Positions 1 to 6,310 of a stretch of DNA of 17,440 nt are shown here, one piece after another. The DNA comes from Neisseriaceae bacterium (lineage in GTDB: Bacteria > Pseudomonadota > Gammaproteobacteria > Burkholderiales > Neisseriaceae). The stretch is taken from the NCBI GenBank assembly GCA_017446355.1, contig JAFSQZ010000099.1, forward strand, positions 1-17,440. Direction: 5' to 3'. The notes under the pieces are model-generated. The model ran no database searches. It was not told the DNA's origin and saw nothing but the letters and a program-made list of their open reading frames with translations. Made by a program: the position numbers and the translations under genes. How positions within the stretch are numbered: the first letter of the stretch is position 1; each line of letters begins with the position of its first letter.

Positions 1-8
1 AAAACAAT

Positions 9-310
9 TTCAGGCAGCCTGAAACAAAATAACAATACCGCCGTAGGGTGGGTTTCCAACCCACCAACAACGCCGACAGGCGTTGATAACACAAATATCA
101 TTACAGATAATGCAAACATTGATTTTGCACCTAACGGTGCAATGGTGGGTCGAAGACCCACCCTACAACGCAAACCGAACCCCCAACCGTCATTGCGAGC
201 GAGTAAAGCGAGCGTGGCAATCTTCTTGCTATGGAAAACGCACCAAATTTACACAGCGACAAAAAGATTGCCACGACTGCTACGCAGTTTCGCAATGACA
301 GTAATGATTT
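9..310. repeat. Tandem repeat unit A (~302 bp), hairpin-rich
   Basis: First of two adjacent copies of a unit of about 300 bp. It begins with a near-palindromic DUS (TTCAGGCAGCCTGAA, 9-23). It then holds several inverted repeats: GGTGGGTT/AACCCACC (47-54/58-65), AACGCC/GGCGTT (69-74/79-84), GCACC/GGTGC (127-131/136-140), GGTGGGTC/GACCCACC (144-151/155-162), and a larger fold at 189-299. GTAGGGTGGG at 43-52 is also the inverse of CCCACCCTAC at 157-166. Open frames across it (83-298, 142-324 and others) have no ribosome binding site or protein-like composition, so I call no gene here. Confidence 0.9.
187..300. repeat. Long imperfect hairpin in unit A
   Basis: The outer arms GTCATTGCG (189-197) and CGCAATGAC (291-299) pair perfectly. 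The inner arms GGCAATCTT (216-224) and AAGATTGCC (264-272) also pair perfectly. The arrangement resembles the dispersed 'cattgcgagcg...tggcaat' palindromic elements found in many bacterial genomes (recollection of the pattern, not a search). It is probably a small non-coding repeat or MITE-like element. Confidence 0.75.
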
Positions 311-609
311 TTCAGGCTGCCTGAAACAAAATAACAATACCGCCGTAGGGTGGGTTTCCAACCCACCAACAACGCCGACAGGCGTTGATAACACAAATAT
401 TATTACAGATAATGCAAACATTGATTTTGCACCTAACGGTGCAATGGTGGGTCGAAGACCCTACAACGCAAACCGAACCCTAAACCGTCATTGCGAGCGA
501 GTAAAGCGAGCGTGGCAATCTCCCTGCTATGGGAAACGCACCAAATTGACACAGCGACAAGGAGATTGCCACGACTGCTACGCACGCTTGCAATGACGGT
601 AATGATTTT
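311..609. repeat. Tandem repeat unit B (~299 bp), second copy
   Basis: Second copy of the 302-bp unit, beginning with TTCAGGCTGCCTGAA (311-325) and almost identical to unit A except for point changes. A 4-base loss near 458-463 breaks the GGTGGGTC/GACCCACC hairpin. The unit ends against a degenerate DUS (about 610-623, TTAGGCTGTCTGAA), which also encodes the last codons and stop of the neighbouring small membrane protein. No gene is supported inside it. Confidence 0.9.
485..599. repeat. Long imperfect hairpin in unit B
   Basis: Same element as at 187-300. The outer arms CCGTCATTGC (485-494) and GCAATGACGG (590-599) pair over 10 bp. The inner arms GGCAATCTCC (514-523) and GGAGATTGCC (561-570) pair over 10 bp. 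Relative to unit A, a T-A pair (224/264) is replaced by a C-G pair (522/562), so pairing is kept although the bases changed. Confidence 0.75.
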
Positions 610-888
610 TTAGGCTGTCTGAAAATAGTAAATGGTGTATAAAATCAATAAGATAATGGGGATAAATAAAAAATATTGTCGTTTTTTCTCTTGATGTTCA
701 CCGCGTAGATGGTGTCCGATGATGGCAAATAAGATGAATTTAAATAAAAAGGTGGCTTCACATGCCAAGATAATGCCGTTGATAAGGTGTTCGGTGCTGT
801 CTTTGGCTGGAATTAAGTGAAAGTAAATAATGGTGATGGCTGGAATGATGAGTACGATTAACCAGCGAATAAGGTCTTTTTTGTTCAT
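610..888 (-). CDS. Small membrane protein, unknown function
   Basis: 92 residues that I do not recognise. Three hydrophobic stretches (about 8-26, 34-57 and 72-89) suggest three transmembrane helices. They are joined by a short loop around 27-33 and a basic, charged loop around 60-71 (GHHLRGEHQEKKR). There is no signal peptide cleavage site and no enzymatic motif. It starts at an ATG 11 bases after the stop of the upstream methyltransferase gene, so it is probably the last gene of the recN-menA-rsmB operon. Upstream of the ATG there is only a weak AAAGAA-like ribosome site, which fits translational coupling. Its last codons and TAA stop lie within a degenerate DUS at the edge of the repeat region, so the original C-terminus may have been reshaped by the repeat. 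No terminator is visible before the repeats. That it is a real gene is fairly likely from position and composition; its role is unknown. Confidence 0.65.
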   Translation of the reverse strand: MNKKDLIRWLIVLIIPAITIIYFHLIPAKDSTEHLINGIILACEATFLFKFILFAIIGHHLRGEHQEKKRQYFLFIPIILLILYTIYYFQTA

Positions 889-899
889 TGTTTTGTTCT

Positions 900-2159
900 T
901 TATTTTTGTCGCTTAAACACGGCGGCGAAAAAGCCGTCTGTTTGGTGTTGTTCGGTGTTGAGTTTTAAGTAGTTGCCTGTGTTTAAATCAATTTTTTGCG
1001 CGGCGAGTATTTCGCTGGCGTTTTCTAAAATAAATTGGGGATTGTTGGCTAAAAAATTGGCTGCTTGGTCTTCGTTTTCTTCGCGCAAGATGCTACACGT
1101 GGCGTAAATTAAACGTCCGCCTACCATTACTAAATCCGAAGCTGCCTGTAATATGGATTGTTGTTGTGTTAGGAGTTGATTGATGGTGTCGTTGTTTTGG
1201 CGGTATTTTAAATCTGGGTTGCGCCGTAAAGTGCCTAAACCAGAGCAGGGCGCGTCTACTAGAACGCGATGGGCTTTGTTGCGTAAACGTGCGATGCGTG
1301 GGTCGTGTTCGTTTTGAATGCGTTCGGGGTGAATGTTGGTCAGTCCTGCGCGTGTCATACGGGGTTTTAGGTTGGCAAGGCGTTTTTCGGCGATGTCAAA
1401 AGCGTAAATGCGTCCTTTGTTTGCCATTTGTGCGCCAATGGCTAGGGTTTTGCCTCCTGCCCCTGCACAAAAGTCTACGATGATTTCGCCACGTTTCGCG
1501 CTTAAAAGTTGTGCTAAAAGTTGGCTGCCTTCATCTTGAATTTCTAATGTGCCGTTTAAAAAGAGTTCGTGTTTGTTTAAGGCAGGTTTATTGGTAAAAC
1601 GAATGCCGTGTGGCGCGAATGGGGTGGCGTTGACGTGTTCAAATTCTTGTGCCAGTTGCGTTAGGATTTTGTCGCGTTTGCCTTTTAAACTGTTGACGCG
1701 CACGTCCAAAGGTGCGCCGTTCATTACACTGCGTCCAAATGCAAGTATTTCTGTTTCACTCATTTGAGTGGATAGGCGTGAAATTAACCATTCTGGTAAT
1801 TCGGCTTGTGTGTTCAGGCTGCCTGAATATTCGTTTTTATGGGCTTTGAGTTGTTGTAAAAACGTGGTTTCTTCGTCTTCAATCCAATCGGATAGTTGTG
1901 AAATATTGGTGCTTCTGCCTAAAACCAGTGCGGCTAATGCGGCTTTGCGTGCTTGTTTAAATGGTTCTTGCAAAAAAGTGGCGATTTTTTCGTAATGACG
2001 CAAGGCGGCAAAAGCTGTTTCGGCAATTTCGTGGCGGTCGTTTTTGCCGAGTTTTTTTTGTTCACGAAAGTAATGCGACAAGACAATGTCAGCAGGTTGT
2101 TTAAACGTGAGCATTTGCGATAGGACTTGCGCGGTGTGTTGAAGTTGAATAGCGTTCAT
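900..2159 (-). CDS. rsmB: 16S rRNA (cytosine-5) methyltransferase, RsmB/NOP2 family
   Basis: 419 residues. It is a SAM-dependent m5C RNA methyltransferase, most likely modifying 16S rRNA (C967 in E. coli numbering). The N-terminal 110 residues are helical and look like the NusB-like domain of RsmB. The catalytic Rossmann domain follows, with EIQDEGSQLLAQLL (206-219), the SAM-binding motif VDFCAGAGGKT (228-238), motif IV DAPCSG (Cys305) and motif VI ATCS (Cys355). Cys355 is the expected nucleophile and Cys305 the expected release cysteine. Length fits the family (about 420-430). The ATG directly follows a DUS (2159-2173); no classic Shine-Dalgarno is present, although AGG inside the DUS lies about 12 bases upstream. 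It follows menA by 36 bases. It could instead be annotated simply as an RsmB/NOP family methyltransferase, since the target base is not fixed by sequence. Confidence 0.88.
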   Translation of the reverse strand: MNAIQLQHTAQVLSQMLTFKQPADIVLSHYFREQKKLGKNDRHEIAETAFAALRHYEKIATFLQEPFKQARKAALAALVLGRSTNISQLSDWIEDEETTFLQQLKAHKNEYSGSLNTQAELPEWLISRLSTQMSETEILAFGRSVMNGAPLDVRVNSLKGKRDKILTQLAQEFEHVNATPFAPHGIRFTNKPALNKHELFLNGTLEIQDEGSQLLAQLLSAKRGEIIVDFCAGAGGKTLAIGAQMANKGRIYAFDIAEKRLANLKPRMTRAGLTNIHPERIQNEHDPRIARLRNKAHRVLVDAPCSGLGTLRRNPDLKYRQNNDTINQLLTQQQSILQAASDLVMVGGRLIYATCSILREENEDQAANFLANNPQFILENASEILAAQKIDLNTGNYLKLNTEQHQTDGFFAAVFKRQK

Positions 2160-2173
2160 TCAGGCTGCCTGAA
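2159..2173. repeat. DUS abutting the rsmB start codon
   Basis: TTCAGGCTGCCTGAA begins on the base of the rsmB ATG (minus strand), so the DUS occupies the place where a ribosome binding site is expected. It reads as simDUS on the plus strand and as kingDUS on the minus strand because the 15-mer is palindromic apart from its centre. Confidence 0.9.
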
Positions 2174-2195
2174 AAAGTGAGTTAAAAAATGTGTT

Positions 2196-3116
2196 TTATT
2201 TTAAAGGGGTGAGCAAAAAGCATAACACAATGCCGATGATGCTAAATGTCATAAATTGCATTGCGGTGTCAAAAAGTTTGGGTTGGCGCGTGCTTAAATG
2301 GGTGATGTGGATATTGGCAATGGTGAAGCCTAATGTCAGTAACGCGCTTACCCAATCTCGTTGTTGCCACGCGAAAATGCTCCAGCTGAATAGGGCAATG
2401 AGCAATATCGCGAAGTGATACAGTTTGGCTTTGTATAAACCGAGTTTGGTGGCGAGTGTGTGTTTTTTGGCGAGTACATCGCTTTTGATGTCGCGCATAT
2501 TGTTGATGTTTAAAATGGCGACACTCCATAAGCCAATGGCAAGTGCAGGCAGTAATAGGGCTGCCTGAAACATTCCTGTTTGTACGTAAAAACTGCCCAA
2601 TACGCTTAAAAAACCGAAAAACAGTAATACGGAAATATCGCCAAAACCATAGTAACCATAGGGTTTTTTGCCAACGGTGTAGGTGATGGCGGCAACAATG
2701 GCTAACGCGCCTAAAATCAATAAGATAATGGCGGAACTTAATGGGCTAACGGCAATTAAGGCAAGTCCGCTGATAATGCTTAATGCGGTGAGTGTACACA
2801 TTGCCCAAAATAAGTCTTGTAAACGAACTTTGTTGTGTGCCAACAATCCTTGGACGCGTTTATCGTGTGGCGCATCGCCGTAATCGTTGGCAACATTGGT
2901 GAGTAGGTGCAAGAAAACAGTGGTGAGCAAACTTAACCAAAATACTGACCACGAAAATATGCCTGTTTTGTATGCCCAAAAATTGCCAAAACCTACGCCT
3001 GAAAGCGATAACGGCAGAGATGGCAAACGCAAGAATTCTATCCAAATGCGCAATGTGGACAAAGGTTTTGGTGCGGTTTTGGTGGGTTCGCTAATAATGG
3101 GAATGATTTTTGACAT
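2196..3116 (-). CDS. menA: 1,4-dihydroxy-2-naphthoate prenyltransferase (MenA), UbiA family
   Basis: 306 residues. It is an inner-membrane enzyme that attaches a polyprenyl chain to DHNA in menaquinone synthesis. There are about eight to nine hydrophobic helices. The two Mg-diphosphate-binding motifs of the UbiA superfamily are present: NVANDYGDAPHD (74-85) and NNMRDIKSD (205-213). Between them, YTVGKKPYGYYGFGD (146-160) closely follows the MenA pattern YTGGPxPYGYxGLG, which separates MenA from UbiA. KKHTLATKLG after the second motif is also typical of MenA. The protein starts 23 bases after the recN stop and is followed by rsmB, so it is probably cotranscribed. No other men gene is in the window. 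The family assignment is strong; DHNA as substrate is inferred from motif similarity. Confidence 0.88.
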   Translation of the reverse strand: MSKIIPIISEPTKTAPKPLSTLRIWIEFLRLPSLPLSLSGVGFGNFWAYKTGIFSWSVFWLSLLTTVFLHLLTNVANDYGDAPHDKRVQGLLAHNKVRLQDLFWAMCTLTALSIISGLALIAVSPLSSAIILLILGALAIVAAITYTVGKKPYGYYGFGDISVLLFFGFLSVLGSFYVQTGMFQAALLLPALAIGLWSVAILNINNMRDIKSDVLAKKHTLATKLGLYKAKLYHFAILLIALFSWSIFAWQQRDWVSALLTLGFTIANIHITHLSTRQPKLFDTAMQFMTFSIIGIVLCFLLTPLK

Positions 3117-3139
3117 AATACATACTCGGTAACAATAAT

Positions 3140-4804
3140 TCAGGCAGCTTGTGCCATTTTTAACATTTCGGTGGCATGTTGTTTGGTGGTGTCGGTGATG
3201 ACTTCGCCACCCAGCATACGTGCGATTTCATCAATGCGTTCGGTTTCGGTTAAGATGCAAATATTGCTGATGGTTTGTTCGCCTTGACTGTGTTTCGCCA
3301 CTTGCCAATGATGGTCGCCACAGGCAGCAACTTGCGGTAAATGGGTAACCGCTAACACTTGATGTTGTTGCCCTAATGTGTGCAAGGCTTTGCCAACCGT
3401 TTCGGCAACTGCGCCACCAATGCCGCTGTCTACTTCATCAAAAATCAGTGTGGGCAATTGCGTGTATTGGCTGGTAACCACTTGTAAAGCAAGGCTAATT
3501 CGCGCCAATTCACCACCCGATGCGACTTTATTTAATGGACGAAGTGGCGTGCCTTTGTTGGCGGAAACTTGATATTGAACTTGTTCCAAACCATTGGCTG
3601 ATGGTTGAGTGGGTAATAGTTCAATATGAAATTGGGCTTCTTTCATTGCTAATTGCTGCATATATTCTGTGGTTTCTTTGCCTAATTTTTTAGCGGCTTT
3701 TTGACGTGCTTGTGAAAGTTTTTGCGCGACTTGTTGATAAATTGCGTGCGTTTCGTCTACGTTTTTTTGTAAGGCTTCAATATCGGCAGCGGCTTCTAAA
3801 TCTAATAAGGCAGCCTGAATACTGTTTTGTTTTTCAGGCAGCTCATTGGGTTCAATACGGTATTTTCGCGCCATACTCATTATTTCACGCATTCTTTCTT
3901 CTTGTGCGGCTAATTCGTTTGGATTGATTTCTATGCGATTTTCAACACGTCCCAATTGGTGTGTAATTTCACTTAATTCGGCTTCTACGCTGTCCAATAA
4001 GCTTAAACATTCGGTAAAACGTGGCTCAATATCACTTAATGGTTGCAAGGTGCGGTAACAGCGCGACAATAAGGTTTGCATACCGTCATCACCATCAATA
4101 TATTCTTGCGCTTCGCTTACTGCTTGTAATAATTCCGCTGCATGCGATAAGGTGTCAAAGCGTGCGCTTAAAGTTTCCCATTCACCATCGTGCGTGCCAA
4201 GTTGTTCTAATTCATTAAACTGCCATTCTAAACGTTCGCGCTCAATTTCCAGTTGTTCTGTTTGATTTTTTGCATCATCAAGCGCATTGCATGCGCGTTG
4301 CCAATTGTGATAAGCAATTTTGGTTTGTTCCACCAAATTCAGGCTGCCTGAAAACGCGTCTAATAAATGACGTTGCGCACTTTCTTGGTTTAAAGAATGA
4401 TGCGCATTTTGTCCGTGAATATCAATCAGTTGAGAACCAATGGTTTTGAGTTGCGCCAGCGTGGCTGCCTGATTGTTGATGAAACTGCGACTTTTGCCTT
4501 TGGCATCAATAATGCGGCGAATGGATAATTCGGTGCTGTCTTCATCAAGCAAACCTTGTTCGCGCAATTGCTGCGCAAGATGTGGCAATTCGCTTAAATC
4601 AAATAAGGCAGACAATTGCGCATCATTAGCCCCTGCGCGCACTTGTGAATAATCGGCTTTGTCGCCCAAGAGTAATGAAAGTGCGTCCAATGTGATGGAT
4701 TTTCCTGCACCTGTTTCTCCTGTTAATACCGTAAATCCTGTTTGAAAATTTAGATGAAGTTGTTGAACAATCACAAAATCTTTTAAAGATAACGCAAGCA
4801 ACAT
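3140..4804 (-). CDS. recN: DNA repair protein RecN
   Basis: 554 residues, the usual RecN length. It is an SMC-like ATPase acting in recombinational repair of double-strand breaks. The N-terminal ATPase half holds Walker A GETGAGKS (29-36). A long coiled-coil-rich middle follows (about 160-370). The C-terminal half has the ABC signature GGELARISLAL (430-440), Walker B LPTLIFDEVD (450-459) and the switch histidine in LAVTHLPQVAA. The start ATG lies just after a DUS-like stretch (4806-4818), and the minus-strand -10 box TATAAT at 4845-4850 fits a leader of about 33 bases. The stop TGA is itself part of a DUS (AAGCTGCCTGA at the 3' end), so the last two alanines are DUS-encoded. It is the first gene of a likely operon with menA, rsmB and a small membrane protein. 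RecN is important for transformation and repair in naturally competent Neisseriaceae. Confidence 0.97.
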   Translation of the reverse strand: MLLALSLKDFVIVQQLHLNFQTGFTVLTGETGAGKSITLDALSLLLGDKADYSQVRAGANDAQLSALFDLSELPHLAQQLREQGLLDEDSTELSIRRIIDAKGKSRSFINNQAATLAQLKTIGSQLIDIHGQNAHHSLNQESAQRHLLDAFSGSLNLVEQTKIAYHNWQRACNALDDAKNQTEQLEIERERLEWQFNELEQLGTHDGEWETLSARFDTLSHAAELLQAVSEAQEYIDGDDGMQTLLSRCYRTLQPLSDIEPRFTECLSLLDSVEAELSEITHQLGRVENRIEINPNELAAQEERMREIMSMARKYRIEPNELPEKQNSIQAALLDLEAAADIEALQKNVDETHAIYQQVAQKLSQARQKAAKKLGKETTEYMQQLAMKEAQFHIELLPTQPSANGLEQVQYQVSANKGTPLRPLNKVASGGELARISLALQVVTSQYTQLPTLIFDEVDSGIGGAVAETVGKALHTLGQQHQVLAVTHLPQVAACGDHHWQVAKHSQGEQTISNICILTETERIDEIARMLGGEVITDTTKQHATEMLKMAQAA

Positions 4805-4837
4805 ATTCAGGCAGCCTTAAATAGAAAGGTCAATAAA

Positions 4838-4873
4838 AGTGAGTATTATAAAGGATTTTGAGTGGGTTTTCAG
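4838..4873 (-). promoter_or_regulatory. Probable recN promoter
   Basis: A perfect -10 hexamer TATAAT on the minus strand (4845-4850) lies about 40 bases upstream of the recN ATG. At 17-base spacing the -35 position reads CTGAAA, contributed by the DUS at 4869-4880. The -10 is convincing and the -35 is weak. Confidence 0.5.
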
Positions 4874-4880
4874 GCAGCTT
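4869..4880. repeat. DUS (TTCAGGCAGCTT)
   Basis: A one-sided DUS core; the minus strand reads AAGCTGCCTGAA. It overlaps the -35 position of the proposed recN promoter and lies at the edge of the IS30-like remnant. Confidence 0.8.
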
Positions 4881-4904
4881 TTTATGCAGCGTTTTTTAGG
4901 TAAC

Positions 4905-4924
4905 TTTACACCAAACAGTGTAAA
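4905..4924. repeat. Perfect inverted repeat TTTACAC-6-GTGTAAA
   Basis: Seven-base arms with a six-base spacer between the transposase remnant and recN. It could be an operator-like site or a leftover from the decayed insertion sequence. I cannot tell which from the sequence. Confidence 0.45.
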
Positions 4925-4937
4925 CAATAAGCAATAC

Positions 4938-5088
4938 TTAATACCCTGCCGCTTTGCAACGAGTCATTTCGCGACTAATAGCGATACATTTCGTTTTAAT
5001 GCAATGGCAATTTTTCTTAATGTGGATTTGTTGTCAACATACCATTGTATGTGGTATTTTCTAACTCGGTGAGATGCTTGTAAGCCAT
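4938..5088 (-). pseudogene. IS30-family transposase, decayed N-terminal fragment
   Basis: On the minus strand an ATG at 5088, with a good GAAAGGAG ribosome site just upstream, begins MAYKHLTELE, like the start of IS30-family transposases. Two single-base deletions then shift the frame. Read across them, the protein continues as YHIQWYVDNKSTLRKIAIAL, then KRNVS, then ISREMTRCKAAGY and a TAA at 4938-4940. This is the helix-turn-helix DNA-binding region of IS30 transposases, where RKIA-x-LKR-x-xSTISRE is characteristic. The catalytic DDE domain is absent. The fragment is therefore a dead IS end, about 50 codons of a protein normally over 300 residues. The family call rests on motif recognition; a translated search would confirm it. 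Confidence 0.7.
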
Positions 5089-5148
5089 AATACTCCTTTC
5101 TAACTAAAAAACATTAAGCCTACTACTTATCTCATCTTTCTTTCAACC

Positions 5149-5163
5149 CAAGTGTTGCACTTG
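5149..5163. repeat. Inverted repeat CAAGTG-TTG-CACTTG at the IS remnant edge
   Basis: A perfect six-base inverted repeat around TTG, lying about 60 bases upstream of the remnant transposase start and about 40 bases upstream of the Cys-rich protein gene. By position it is probably part of the IS30-like end. It now sits in the likely promoter region of the gene at 5201. I see no good -10/-35 pair for that gene. Confidence 0.45.
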
Positions 5164-5200
5164 AATGTTTAATTTGTCTAGCCTAAAAAAGGATTAAATA

Positions 5201-5779
5201 ATGAAAAATACATTATTCATCATCTTGTTGATGTTTTCAGCTGTGTTGACATGGGCAGGACCGTCTACGGATCGGCATCGTCCTCGCTTTCAATATTCAG
5301 ATAGCTGGATAGATAACAAAGGGCGTGAACAACGTGCAGAAAGAAAATTTTCCAGTGTTGATGAGCTTTCAAATGCTTGTTATCAAGATGATTTTAGAGC
5401 GTGTAAAATGTTGGCTGACCACTATACCTATAACAAGCAAGCACAAAAAGCCAGTGCTGCACGCAATCAAATGATTGCTTTGTACCAAAAAGATTGTGCC
5501 AAAGGGACTTTTCACACTTGTGAATTATTAGCAAGGTATTATGACGGCAACAATCAAAAACAAAAGGCGATTGCTTTGTATAAGAAAAATTGTGATTTAG
5601 GGGACGAAGGCAGTTGTCTAGAATTGAGTACACATTATTCAATGCAAAAAGACAAAGTCAATACTTTTTACTATCAAAAGCGTGCGTTTGAGATTTTGTG
5701 TCGTAAAGGACATCTCGATTATTGTTTATTGTGGAGAGAAATGAAAAAATTGACTCCAGATAGCGTTACATTTCATTAG
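5201..5779 (+). CDS. Secreted Cys-rich Sel1/Hcp-like repeat protein
   Basis: 192 residues. An N-terminal signal peptide (KN, then a hydrophobic stretch 4-19, with probable cleavage after TWA) directs it to the periplasm or outside. The mature part has four helix-pair repeats, each carrying a cysteine pair with exactly seven residues between: Cys60/68, 99/107, 131/139 and 167/175. Repeats such as CDLGDEGSCLELSTHY resemble Sel1-like repeats, especially the disulfide-bonded repeats of Helicobacter cysteine-rich proteins (Hcp). In that family each i,i+8 Cys pair forms a disulfide and the fold is a protein-binding superhelix. An AAAAGGA site about eight bases before the ATG supports the start. A strong terminator follows immediately, so it is a single-gene unit. 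It is the only plus-strand gene between recN and ftsK and lies beside an IS remnant. The fold class is fairly secure; partner and function are unknown. Confidence 0.85.
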   Translation: MKNTLFIILLMFSAVLTWAGPSTDRHRPRFQYSDSWIDNKGREQRAERKFSSVDELSNACYQDDFRACKMLADHYTYNKQAQKASAARNQMIALYQKDCAKGTFHTCELLARYYDGNNQKQKAIALYKKNCDLGDEGSCLELSTHYSMQKDKVNTFYYQKRAFEILCRKGHLDYCLLWREMKKLTPDSVTFH

Positions 5780-5786
5780 CAAACGC

Positions 5787-5813
5787 AAGGTGGACAGCTT
5801 TGTCCACCTTTTT
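5787..5813 (+). terminator. Rho-independent terminator of the Cys-rich protein gene
   Basis: A perfect 10-bp stem AAGGTGGACA/TGTCCACCTT (5787-5796/5801-5810) closes a GCTT loop and is followed by T residues. It begins eight bases after the TAG stop. Confidence 0.93.
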
Positions 5814-5827
5814 ACTGGCTTTTAAAC

Positions 5828-5870
5828 ACTGAATTTCATTATTTTATACATTCAGTACGCTTTTTTTTTT
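5828..5870 (+). terminator. Possible second, weaker terminator with T10 tract
   Basis: ACTGAAT (5828-5834) and ATTCAGT (5850-5856) pair perfectly around a 15-base AT-rich loop, followed by ACGC and ten T residues (5861-5870). The T run leads straight into a DUS (5869-5883). The stem is AT-rich, so this is at best a backup terminator. Confidence 0.4.
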
Positions 5871-5883
5871 CAGGCAGCCTGAA
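5869..5883. repeat. DUS, near-palindromic
   Basis: TTCAGGCAGCCTGAA between the Cys-rich protein gene and the convergent fdx gene. Confidence 0.9.
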
Positions 5884-5931
5884 AACGTTGAAAATATCCG
5901 TAATGGCAGCAAAACTTTGTTGAATAAATCA

Positions 5932-6270
5932 TCAGTGTTCACGTGCGTGATTGATGGTGTATTTGGGAATTTCAATCACCAAGTCTTGATCCGCCATTTT
6001 CGCTTGACAACTTAAACGCGATTCGGCTTCCAAACCCCAAGCCTGATCCAATAAGTCTTCTTCTAGTTCTGTGGGTTCTTGTAAACTGTCAAAGCCCTCG
6101 CGAATAATGATATGACAAGTGGTACACGCACAGGATTTTTCACACGCATGTTCAATTTCAATACCGTTTTCCAACAATACATCACAAATTCTTGTACCTT
6201 GTGCAATATTGTCAATGGTTGCCCCTTCCGGGCAGAGTTGTTCGTGAGGTAACACTTTAATTTTAGGCAT
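5932..6270 (-). CDS. fdx: [2Fe-2S] ferredoxin, ISC type
   Basis: 112 residues, the size of ISC ferredoxins. It is an adrenodoxin-like electron carrier serving iron-sulfur cluster assembly. The cluster ligands are Cys43, Cys49 and Cys52 in HACEKSCACTTCH plus Cys88 in RLSCQ. Cys47 is the extra, non-ligand cysteine typical of this family. The acidic stretch around 66-76 (EPTELEEDLLD) matches the partner-binding helix of Fdx. A clean AAGGA ribosome site precedes the ATG. It lies 40 bases downstream of ftsK on the same strand, and no iscSUA or hscAB gene is nearby. A near-palindromic DUS separates it from ftsK, so partial termination between the two is possible. Confidence 0.95.
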   Translation of the reverse strand: MPKIKVLPHEQLCPEGATIDNIAQGTRICDVLLENGIEIEHACEKSCACTTCHIIIREGFDSLQEPTELEEDLLDQAWGLEAESRLSCQAKMADQDLVIEIPKYTINHAREH

Positions 6271-6292
6271 TTTATTTCCTTATTAAAACGTT

Positions 6293-6307
6293 TTCAGGCA
6301 GCCTGAA
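6293..6307. repeat. DUS, near-palindromic, after ftsK
   Basis: TTCAGGCAGCCTGAA starts four bases beyond the ftsK stop and is flanked by GTT/AAC, which extends the dyad. It may form a hairpin in the ftsK transcript, but no clear U tract follows. Confidence 0.85.
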
Positions 6308-6310
6308 ACA

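Noticed and set aside
83..596. Several overlapping open frames in both directions within the tandem repeat
   Set aside because: They repeat with the DNA unit, have no ribosome site, and encode low-plausibility peptides across hairpins and DUS.
9..609. CRISPR array
   Set aside because: Only two long units of about 300 bp, without short repeats and unique spacers, and no cas genes.
4806..4850. LexA-type SOS box for recN
   Set aside because: No CTG-N10-CAG palindrome overlaps the promoter; the CTG/CAG-like bases belong to the DUS.
4839..5072. 77-codon plus-strand open frame upstream of the Cys-rich gene
   Set aside because: It runs antisense through the IS30-like remnant and has no ribosome site; the minus-strand reading explains the sequence better.
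5861..5870. T10 tract as a phase-variation switch
   Set aside because: It lies after the Cys-rich gene's terminator and before the convergent fdx 3' end, so slippage would alter neither a frame nor an obvious promoter.
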